Of a stretch of DNA of 64,000 bases, positions 38,801 to 50,800 are shown in pieces. The notes under the pieces are model-generated. The model was not told the origin of the DNA and did no database searches. It worked only from the letters and a program-made list of their open reading frames with translations. The translations under genes were made by a program, and so were the position numbers. How positions within the stretch are numbered: position 1 is the first letter of the stretch; each line of letters begins with the position of its first letter. Origin of the DNA: Lineus longissimus (lineage: Eukaryota > Nemertea > Pilidiophora > Heteronemertea > Lineidae); contig NC_088308.1 in assembly GCF_910592395.1 (NCBI RefSeq), positions 248,001 through 312,000 on the forward strand. The letters are read 5' to 3'.

Positions 38801-41800
38801 GAAACAACCACAGATGTTACACCGGTCGTGCGGAGACGCACGCCACTGCCGTACCGGTACCTGAGAAAACTTGCCGTTTTAGGCAGATTTGCGATGATTG
38901 AAACAATACATCTACCTCATAGTTCATGTATTCTCATCTAACAAACCCAGTGGAGACAGAGCCTGAACTAACATGCAGCGATCGGGAAAACTTATACCAA
39001 CTTACACCAATTGTATACAGATAGCGCTCGAGCGTGTGACTACTGACTATTGGAGTTGAATGGCGTTAGAAGTACCAACAGTAAATGTACATCAACGACC
39101 GGCGTACCCCTTTAACCATCCAGGCACCAGTGGTTTTCAATATCCTCCGCCTCTCAATATGATGAAGGAGTATAAAAAGCCTCAAGCTCAGGACACCCTT
39201 TGACTAATTCTGATTGAAAAAGTCACCAGTGTCCGACACTAATACTTTTTTGCCCCAATGTATCCTCGAAAATACAAGATGCCGATTCGAACCATCCTCG
39301 GTAGTACTCGAACGCCCGGAATCAGTATGTGCTGCAGTTTGAAAAGGTTGGGTGCGGGGTATGATAGTGATAATAATGAAAATTTTGACATCTGCACATG
39401 GATAATTAGATAACAAGATGAAAAAGAAGAAAAAAAAAAGAAAAAAAAAGTGCGCCAGATTCACCGGGGGTCGAACCCGTGACCAGCCGCTCCACAGTCA
39501 AACACATTTAGCTCTGAACCGTCAGGCTTTCGTTTTGAAATGGAGATTTTATCCGCCTCTTATATGCTGTATGCAAACGAGCGCGCCGTAATTGTGACAA
39601 GGTCGCGCAGGTGGCAGAGTGATTTGCCCAAATAGTTCCAAGTAATCGTATATTTCCATAGTTGTACAGATTTTTCTCAACATATCGTATTTATATACCT
39701 CAGTGATATAAAAGATTATCTTTACAGTTGATTTTACGTTTGAATGGCCTTTTTTCAAAGTTTTTAAAAATCGAGGTCAGCAGGGTCAGAGTCAATCTGT
39801 GAATTGTTTTGAAAGATTTTGGGCAGGGTCAAAAGAAATAGTTGTTGGCGCCGATGATGTTAACAATATGACCAATTTCCGCCCCACCCGTGAGATTTGT
39901 TCTCGTCACGTCATGAGCACATTGAACTGCTAGTGAACCGTAATCGCAGTGAATATGTACTGGCTACCGCTCTCTCCATCATCACCGACGATATGTGCCG
40001 GTGCCGGTGTAATGTTTTTGAGTGTTTCTGTTTTTGAGTGTTTCCCCTCATTGTTTGGGAACGCTCAAAAATAGATTGACAAGTTTTTCTGTGTATCCCC
40101 CCTATTGAAAAGTCGTGGTCTCTCTAGCTGCCTATTGTTTGGAAACACTGACACATGGGAAACAACCACAGATGTTACACCGGTCGTGCGGAGACGCACG
40201 CCACTGCCGTACCGGTACCTGAGAAAACTTGCCGTTTTAGGCAGATTTGCGATGATTGAAACAATACATCTACCTCATAGTTCATGTATTCTCATCTAAC
40301 AAACCCAGTGGAGACAGAGCCTGAACTAACATGCAGCGATCGGGAAAACTTATACCAACTTACACCAATTGTATACAGATAGCGCTCGAGCGTGTGACTA
40401 CTGACTATTGGAGTTGAATGGCGTTAGAAGTACCAACAGTAAATGTACATCAACGACCGGCGTACCCCTTTAACCATCCAGGCACCAGTGGTTTTCAATA
40501 TCCTCCGCCTCTCAATATGATGAAGGAGTATAAAAAGCCTCAAGCTCAGGACACCCTTTGACTAATTCTGATTGAAAAAGTCACCAGTGTCCGACACTAA
40601 TACTTTTTTGCCCCAATGTATCCTCGAAAATACAAGATGCCGATTCGAACCATCCTCGGTAGTACTCGAACGCCCGGAATCAGTATGTGCTGCAGTTTGA
40701 AAAGGTTGGGTGCGGGGTATGATAGTGATAATAATGAAAATTTTGACATCTGCACATGGATAATTAGATAACAAGATGAAAAAGAAGAAAAAAAAAAGAA
40801 AAAAAAAAGTGCGCCAGATTCACCGGGGGTCGAACCCGTGACCAGCCGCTCCACAGTCAAACACATTTAGCGCTGAACCGTCAGGCTTTCGTTTTGAAAT
40901 GGAGATTTTATCCGCCTCTTATATGCTGTATGCAAACGAGCGCGCCGTAATTGTGACAAGGTCGCGCAGGTGGCAGAGTGATTTGCCCAAATAGTTCCAA
41001 GTAATCGTATATTTCCATAGTTGTACAGATTTTTCTCAACATATCGTATTTATATACCTCAGTGATATAAAAGATTATCTTTACAGTTGATTTTACGTTT
41101 GAATGGCCTTTTTTTAAAGTTTTTAAAAATCGAGGTCAGCAGGGTCAGAGTCAATCTGTGAATTGTTTTGAAAGATTTTGGGCAGGGTCAAAAGAAATAG
41201 TTGTTGGCGCCGATGATGTTAACAATATGGCCAATTTCCGCCCCACCCGTGAGATTTGTTCTCGTCACGTCATGAGCACATTGAACTGCTATAGACAAGT
41301 TCTATTAGATTATAAACTCCACGTGGAAAGTACCTTATACTCTATCACTTTCTTGCATTTGATCTTACTGGTCAATATGAATGTGCACGTTTAGTTTGAA
41401 CTACCAGGACGTATAAAAAACACTACAAGAAAGTTCTCCAAATCTCACATCAAAGGTGGCTCTTAATTAAGAATCGTACTCACCATGGCAGCGTTTCTTT
41501 CCTATCAAGTAGAATTGTAGAAAGATCAATACTCTGAGACTTACTATGAGTTTCATTCAGAAACATATCGCGGTATTGATTGCCCTGTCGAGTGCTTCGC
41601 AAAGTCCATTCACTACCAAATCGTCATGTAATCGTAATATCAAAAGTTCATATCAAAAATATTCTATCTCTTACTGTTCAGTGATCTGTAGGTAATGTTT
41701 TTTTTCTTGATACGCTGAGTAGAATGGTAGGACGTCTTTTTACTTAAAGTTCGACTCTGGAGAACGCACACAAATATTACATTTGTTTCAAGGATATAAA

Positions 41801-44800
41801 GTTGTCAAATAGTCGTCATTGCATTTCCTTCTTACCCGAGCAGAACGTGAATTGTTTCTTCGTCATTGACTTCATACCGACCAATTTTGACCGTTTCGGA
41901 ACCGATAGATGACAGAGGCCCGCCATCATGGTCCATTTGCTGCAATGGCCCGTTGTACACAGAGCTTGGCATGCTGCCGCTGTAGTAGTCTTCTTCGATT
42001 CCAACACATGGTACTTTTTACCGGCCTGATGACCTGTGAAAATAAGAAAGCATTCTTATAGCTTTGATAGGGTAATGAAGCAAAGATTTCAAGATGAAAC
42101 GGTTGGTCATAAGGGCGTTATCTTCTATTATTTTGTCTTGTAGTCACTTGACTATTTAGTGTTTAGTAAAGTCAATCTATGGAAAAAGTTCTCAACCTGA
42201 TCCAATTTCATCTCGACGTTTATTGAACCTTTGACTAAGGAGAACTCGTACTGAAGGTCGGACAAAAGTGACAAAATGATATATCAACAATACTCACAAT
42301 GCGTGAGACCACCTTTCCTTTTGGCCAATCCGCCTTTTTTTCTTGCTCGTCCCGCAGCTTTACCTGTGTCACAAAAGGAAAATGTGTTATCATTAGCAGA
42401 TTCTGCCTTCAACTTGACATACCGTGTTCCCTGTATGTAATTTTATTTGTGCAAGTGCAAAAACTGCTTGTGGTTGAACCTTTTAGTGCACATCTAAGGC
42501 AATGATTGTTTGTGCCAGGCTAACCTGTGTTGATTAAAAGGAACAGACTTGGGTCCCAACGACCAGACTTGTCACAGCCAGACTTTAGTCTAGATATAAC
42601 GATTGTCTTGAAAGGTGTTGCCCTTGGAAAAAAAGCCTACATCATTGTGGCTGATCTGCATCTTTACCTTGACATGGCTTGTGACTGCATGGCTTGAAAG
42701 TCTTATCAGTTGGCTTGGCAACATCCTTACTCCCCTTCTTCTGGCAAACTCTAATGGTGCAAAGTTTCTTGGCTTTGATGTAGTACACTCCGGAGCATTT
42801 CGGGGTCTTCCAGCATGCAAATTTGCAATCTTTATCATTAGGAATGGTCTTGTGAAACACACGCTCCTTGCCTTAATCAAGAAAACACGAAGTTCTTTCA
42901 TCACAGGGAGAAAGTATTTTGAAACTCACTTATTTCTTACCCAAATGACTTCCTCAGTGTACTGACTGTTTAATGCATTCAAAACTTCATCCCGACAGCA
43001 ACCAACATGTGGGTTTCCATGCAAAATGCACATCACTGACATGTCAGACAACATGCATCATTGATGACGTAACTACGATATGATTTGACTTGTGACTCCT
43101 AGCTGCGTTTTCACAATATGTGTGGTAGAGTTTCCTATTCTGTCATCTCAGATTTTTTCCTTTGTTTTGTATGGATGAAAAGGACCTCAAGATTCATCTG
43201 AGGAAGGTACAAAAAGATGAGGCTAATGAGGTCATCCATTCATTGTTTAATGTTTCATTCGTGCAGATTGTTGCCTCAAAAAGGCTCCTCCTTCCCGGAG
43301 CCTAAAAAGCTATCTGTTGGCTTGTTTTCAAACAGATTAACTTTTATTGCATTAAGGTTTACTTACCACGACAGTGGGCTATATGTCCTAAAATACAGAA
43401 TTAAACCGTTTTGACATGGTATATTTGTATTAAACATTACATTATACATAAACATTATTCGAAGTTTCATTTCGCTTCCAATCAATGAAAATTGGCAAAC
43501 CATAAAGAAAATGAACGACTTTTGCGGGAACTTACGTAGGTTCTAGTATTTCACAACCAACCGAAATTGTAGGTTTTCTCTTACGACTGGGATTGATGAT
43601 TTGAAATGCACTACACAGTATCTAATTTTATAAACTGTTCTGTTTTTTTAATGACCCTCCCCACCTACACCCACACTCTTAAGATAGTGCTTGTGGTACA
43701 ATAAAACCTCTTACCTTTGCAAAATATGAACTGCTTGCTGGTCATTGTCTTCATGCCGATCATCTTTGAAGAACGTAGGACGCTGATATGACAGAGGCCG
43801 GCCATCATGGTCCACCTAATGCAATGGCCCTTGATGCACAAAGCTTTGCAGGCCGGGGTCGTCGTTGTCTTCGTCGATTCCAACACCTTCATATACTTGC
43901 TGACATGACCTTTTGAAAAAAGCAGGGTTTCAGTCTTGTGCAACTTCGTTGTGGACTTAAGCTGGGCCAGTGCACGTTTAGATTATGTTTTATTAATGAC
44001 GAGTCCATGAAAACACGAACAGGTCTCTTGCATTGATATTAGGGTCATGTCAACCATGTGAGATTATCTGGAACCTCTCCGAGCATCTGTCACCTCGCCA
44101 CCAACTACCTCTCCGAGCATCTGTCACCTCTCCGAGCATCTGTCACCTCTCCGAGCATCTGTCACCTCTCCGAGTAACTGTCACCTCTCCGAGCAATGGC
44201 CAACTACCTCTCCGAGCATCTGTCACCTCTCCGAGCAATGGCCAACTACCTCTCCGAGCAAATTCAGCCTCGGACTGTAACCAAAGTCGTCATGTTGGCC
44301 GTTCATTCAACTTGTTGCTTCCTCAATGTGGCAATTAAGGCTATGTCAGGACAACCAAGGAGCCGTGATCAGACTCTCGAACTGATGTTGCATTTCGGGC
44401 TTCAGTGTTTGAGTGTTCTCCACGTACGCGCAACCGTGGCATCAGGGATGCAACCTAAACGTAGCTCTTTGGGTGGTTTTCAGTTTGAGGCTTGATTTGA
44501 GAGGTGAGGTGGTTGGCCTTGCCTCGGAGATGTGGGGGATGCTCCGCAGGGTAATGTCTAGAGTTGTAAAATACATCTACAGTGAACATCGTGATAGACG
44601 CTGTCATTCCATCTTGATTGCTCGAGAAGTATAGGTATGATATGGTTTCGGGCACCAGAGGATGATGCCAGGGTCTGGGTTCAGGATCATTGCAATAAAG
44701 AACCATGATGACAGATATGATAAAGGAACGGATAGTGGAACCCCGGTAACAAGTGACAAAAATATTTGGACTTAGTAATTTTTTTCATCCTTCAGAGTTG

Positions 44801-47800
44801 AATTTTTTCATAAGTTCGAAATTCTGAAAGTTTTCAAAGTCAACATATTTTTGGTGCTGATGATTGATGTTTCTTCATTTTGAGCAGAAAAAAATCAAGT
44901 GAAAAAAATATTTGGACTCAAAATTTTTTTTCATTCGAGACCGGTGGTCACGTTACCGGGGTTGTCGCCGACCGGGGTTCCACTGTATTATGGTCAGCGT
45001 GTACTAACAATTGAGCCGCCTGAAATCCTTGGGCATCTTTGACTTTGACTTCTTGGCAGATTTCTTCGTTGGTGCTTTAGCCCTGCCTATGAAAATGAAG
45101 TTGAAAATTATGGAATTGTATGAGGAAAAACAAAAAAGGGCAAAACTCCAATTTGCTTAATCAGGCAGCTGTGGTTAACAGTTGGGTATCTCAGCATCAT
45201 AGGATATCCCTACTGAAAAAGACCCCCTACGGTTCTCAGAGCAGCCTGCTGTAACTTGGAAGTTCATCCCAATGGATAATGAATGGTCTCTGAGAGTCTG
45301 GAGCTACCATGGGTTTAAGAGAGCCCGTCATTAAAACGGCTAGTTTCTCAAAATGAGCTGTCACTGCATTTCATACCAGTTATGCCAGACTCGTGAGGAA
45401 ATGCGTCCAGACAATATGATGATTCAGTTGCTTTCCTACCTTGGCATGGCTTGTGACTGCAGGGCTTGAAAGTCTTATCCGCTGGCTTTGCAACAGTCTT
45501 ACTGCCCTTCTTCTGGCAAATTCTGATGGTACACACCTTCTTGGCTCTCAGATAGTACAGCCCAGAGCAGGTCGGCGTCTTTAAGCATGCCTTCTTACAA
45601 TCCTGCCACTTTGGCAAAGACTTGTGATAAACGCTCTCGGTGCCTGCGCAAAATAATAAAAAAACAGACAATAACAGTTTGTTTTGTTCGGGTCGACACA
45701 CGAACGCGGGAAGAGGCAAGTGACTGTCTTACAGATAATGAGTCGGCATTAAAAACAAAATGTTTCCGAAGTTTCGCACTTCGACGTGGACTGACTGTTG
45801 TAAATCAATCTCAATTACGTCGAAATACGATAGGCCCAAGAGATATATTGCTAAGCGTAATGTGAACCAATATTTGTAACTAAGAGATAATGATATAGAA
45901 GTCGCCCTGCGACAAATCTTGTTAAAAGAACGGGTGTCTGGATGAAGACTGCCTCCTTTCTGACCTCTCCCTTCAACCAATGAGTACTTTTCTTATTTGT
46001 TTTTGTGTCGTTCGCATGAACTACTCATTCAGGTAACTCTCATTCTAGGTTTTAAAAACATTGACAACCAGGACTGTTTCAAATGAGTTCTGACAACATG
46101 GCTTCTTGAAGTGATCTTTTGCTTTGACGCCAGAGACTCGAACACCAAGTAAAAGTGTGATGGAAGTCGAACTACTGTCGACAATCTAGTCCTTTTTAAA
46201 AGGGATTACGACTCTATCTAAATGCACGTTTTTGTCAAACGCTCGGTTCCGAAAATGTGTCTGCGAATACAGCTTACCTCCTTTACACCCCCTCATGCTT
46301 CCTGCCAGATGAAAAAAAATCATATTCAGAATAATCTTGTTATTGATATTATCACTTCAGTTATTGCCAACACACTAATGAGATATTAGATAAGTGAATG
46401 GTGCATGTTCTATACCTGCTGTCCGTACTCTTGTTTCGATATCTTCTATAATCTCGGTGTGGCTACTTTAAGTGGCACATTGCTTTTGTATCACTGATGG
46501 GTGTCAAATACCATTACTGCCCTCAATGTCTCTGGCATGCAATACATACATTGATATATTTCGCAAAAAAGGACACTGTCTATTAATTCTTACCAAAACA
46601 GAAAGTAAATGCTTTCTTGCTCATGGCGTGCATGCCCTTTACGTGGGCATGTTTTGATTTCGCTGGAACTGTCAAGTGACACAGTCCGGCGATCATCGTC
46701 CATCTCCAGCAATGTTTCTTATCTGTGCACCTGGCCTGACACGCTGCGCTGGTCGTGGTCTTTGATGATTCGAGTATGTGAAACCCTCTGGTAAAACCTA
46801 TTAAGTAATATCACAATACTTGCACGATATCCTATTATTAGAAAATTGACATTCAGATCGAAAATGTATGCTCATTTCTACGTGATGATATAGAATATAT
46901 GTTTCCAGCACCTGAAATGAGAGATGATATCGATACACCAGTTCCCTCTGGTTGTAAAGTTGATTGTCAAGACCGTTTCTATAGACAAGATTGAGCAAAC
47001 TTACATGTTGCTGGTTTCTTCCCTTTTAAACCTGTAAGAAAGTTTTGTTTTTGTCAGTTGCTCGGTATAACTTAGTTTTACAAATCTGGCTTCAGTCAAT
47101 AGTCAGACTTGAAGAGAACCAACCACTATCAAAAGACATTGTCCACGTAATATACAACCTCTTGCGTTCAGGTGTCAGTCTAGGCATGTTATGAGTGGGT
47201 GAAGCGTCGTTCATGTTATGAGTGGGTGAAGCGTCGTTCATGTTATGAGTGGGTGAAGCGTCGGTCATGTTATGAGTGGGTGAAGCGTCGGTCATGTTAT
47301 GAGTGGGTGAAGCGTCGGTCATGTTATGAGTGGGTGAAGCGTCGGTCATGTTATGAGTGGGTGAAGCGTCGGTCATGTTATGAGTGGGTGAAGCGTCGGT
47401 CATGTTATGAGTGGGTGAAGCGTCGGTCATGTTATGAGTGGGTGAAGCGAAGGACGTTCTTGCTTTCTTAAGAAGGGAATGACTCCTTCCCTGTTTAACG
47501 AGGCAAATGAAAGCTTGCTTACCACTGCAAGTCTTGTAACCACACAACTTGAAGGATTTATCGTGTGGGGTTGTTGGAGTCCAGTGGTCATCGTTCTCCC
47601 TACAGAGTAGTAAGCTACAATGCTTCCCAGCATTGATGTAAATCATCGACACACAGAGTGCTGTTTTGGCACAGGCCAACTCGCATTCAGCTTCGCTTTT
47701 GACTTTCTTCTCGTAAACGCTTTTTTTACTCTTTTCTGTTAAGAAATAATGCACGCAATGATATTATCTTAAACGCTGCATATGCTTTAACAAACATGGG

Positions 47801-50800
47801 AATGTGTTATTTTGGTATCACGCTAAGGGTAACTAAGACTACCAAAATATTCGCCGTTTTTACCACCAGTTCATCAAAGTCTTTGTGTGCCTTAACCTTG
47901 CCTTAATGGCCAGTACACCCATGGTCAGTATATGGCCGACACAGGTCCGTTTTCTAAAAAGATGGACCCATTTCTTCGTTTAATCTGCATATCTATACTG
48001 CCTTGTTTGTATAGTAGCAACGAATGGCTCGGACGATTTCAACTGTATGGATTCAGTTATGCTGATCGACATATTGGCAGAGAACAGGCTCCCTGCTTTT
48101 GTTCTAGGTTGGAGAAGTGGTCCAACAATACCATTATCATACCTCTATATCACAGCGTCAGTTTAATTCTTTACTTACTTTTGTATTCGCATTTATGGAC
48201 ATTACCTGAAAAACGGATGCACAGATTGTTACTGAAATACGAATGTTGACCAGTAAGCATCAGAGAACTTAACACCGACCTGAAGCAACATCTTGGTTTA
48301 ATTGTAATCATTGCATATCTCTGTGTTATTTTCTTTTCAAACAACACTCCTACGGCACCCATGTGTCATCACATAAACTCGTGATTGAAGTTTGCTAAAA
48401 AATGACTTGATTGACGGATTAAAAGCAATCGTTCTGGTTCTTTAGAGTCTCCATTTTCGCGACACATTGGTCACGAGGACTGCATGTTTGACTCATGAGA
48501 CTCATGCTACAGAAAATTATTAATACATCCATACCCTGCCAGTGGATAGGGGTCGCTGCGTTTAGGAATTAGGTTACTTACGCTTTTTTGGTCTGCAGTA
48601 ACTAAAATGAAGTTCGTCCACCAATTTAAAACCTTTAAGTGTTTTCGCCCTTGTTGAAACAATCATCGTGCATTCTTTGTTGACCATGGTCCACGAATAG
48701 CACTGTACGTGTGTGCAGGCTCTCTGGCACGCTTTGGGTGTTTTTTTTGCCGATTTATGCAAAACGTATCCCCTAGTTTCGTAACCTGTTGTGAGTAAAG
48801 CAGTAAACGTATGACATATATCATCAATTGTCTGGCGGAGAGGACAGTAATGCTGTGACCAGCTAACCTAACCCTACATGAAGTCAACTTTTTGACCCAT
48901 CGCGTTTAAAGAGACTCCTGTTTGTGATGCAGAGGAATGAAAACAAAAGCAGTATGATCATGGCAGTGTAAATATGGTGCCTTGTACAGCATTTTAAATG
49001 GTATTTGAATCTTCTGTTATGTTGCTACACATGGGTTTATAATAATGTTCCACAGGTCAATATGTCATTGCATTGGGATGCCTGGCTGCTACATGCAGCG
49101 GCAGTGTTATACTTGTCGCACAGAAAAAAACCAGGTATACTTTCGCGAACGGCGCCAGCTTTTAAGGAAATAATGTTCGCTTACAAAAACTTTAGATGCT
49201 CAATCAACAAACTTAATCTTTTATGAAGCAACTGATCAATGTACAAGTTCATCGTAGAAAATCATTCTGGTCTGACTTACATCTCACTTTTCCAGTAACA
49301 GAATTCTTCATCCAACCTAACGTATGAAATCAAGAAGAAAATATGCACGGTTAGATAAACGCTGAAAGTTTTGAGTACTGGTAACCGCCATAACTAAATA
49401 TGACTGATAGAATCAGACGATTATAGCTCTTTTAGTGTTTTTCAAAATGTTATTGTCGATTTCTTCAAATGGACGATCTCAACTACTCTCATAAAAAAAC
49501 CTGTGCGTGGATAATTGGCTCTTCACAAATAAGTACAAAATTTCAAAAGAGAAATGTTTTTACCGTGACAAGGCTTGTGACTACAAGGTTGAAACTTCTT
49601 GTCGGACGGTACACCATCATTCTTATGCGCATGCGCCCTAAGCTGGCATAAGCGTAGAGTACAAAGCTTGCTTGCATGCAAGTAGTACATCCCGGAGCAG
49701 TATGCAGAGTCTTTACACGCGTCCTGACAGTCATCAGCACTCGGCATGGTCTTGTGATACACACTTTCCTTGCCTATAATGAAAAAATAATTGTCGAAAT
49801 AGGTAGTCACGTCATTCTAAATCCCGGTGGTGAAATCTGGCATGACTGTTGCCAAGAATGAATATCGGCTAGTCTTATTTGATTCTTAATTCTGCTGATA
49901 CATAGATTATAAAAACTCAAAATAGATACTGTCTGGCTGGAACTAACACAGAGTACAGAATATCTGCCGAAGATGTCATCCCTATGATCAATACACATGG
50001 CACATGGATTGTGCAAAAATCAACCAATATCTGGGTAACTAGAGTGTCCGCTTCGGAGTCCCGGTGTAGAAGTTTAAAATGTCCTGGGATAGAATGTCCG
50101 GGAAACAATGGATTCTATTATGCGCTTTAATCTCTGAGCTATTGGCGGTCATGGCCTCTATAGAACCAGATAGCGGAATACAATAGGGCCGGACACTTTT
50201 TCCAGGGGGACATTTTCTTCTTTTACACCGACACTCCTCATCCGACACTTCTTCAATGATTATAACAACGCTGGCTGCTCAAGAGTGGTATGGAAGCAAT
50301 GATATATCAGCAACACGATCCCGTCTCCATCTTAAACCAGTTATCTCACTGTGTCTTGATCGTGTACTCGTTTCGAGCAAGGTTTGGCAAAATAAGTTGT
50401 ATCTTTATGTTCAACTCGTCAGCTTAGTTCTGATGCTTTTAAGGCGTCGATGTTGACAAAATCTTTCATCGGTCCTCTTGTTAATCTGATACTTACCGAT
50501 TGACCAGGAACAGTAGATGTTTCCTGTCGGGAAATAAGGGTGAAATAAGTTCCTTTTGGATCATCAGACAGAATTTAAGTGCCGATTATAGTTCCAAATT
50601 GAAATTTAGGAGCGTTTGTTTTACAAGTGCGCCTCTGTGTTCTGTCTCGTCAAAGATTTACAGACCAGCCGATTAGATATGACTTTCGTCAAGCAGTTGT
50701 TCAGGGACGTTTGGTTGGGCGTTTCTTCTCCTAACCCTTCCCAAGCCGCTGTTGCTAGGGTTCTTCTGGCTCTAAGTGAGACTTAATACATTGAATGTAC

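Noticed and set aside
30746-40299. A 64-codon plus-strand frame repeated in seven satellite units
   Set aside because: It is conserved only because the units are near-identical, it is destroyed by the deletion in the second unit, and it has no domain or signal peptide.
47092-47754. 220-codon minus-strand frame read as a single gene
   Set aside because: It is exon A3 read through its donor into an intronic minisatellite; kept only as a retention hypothesis.
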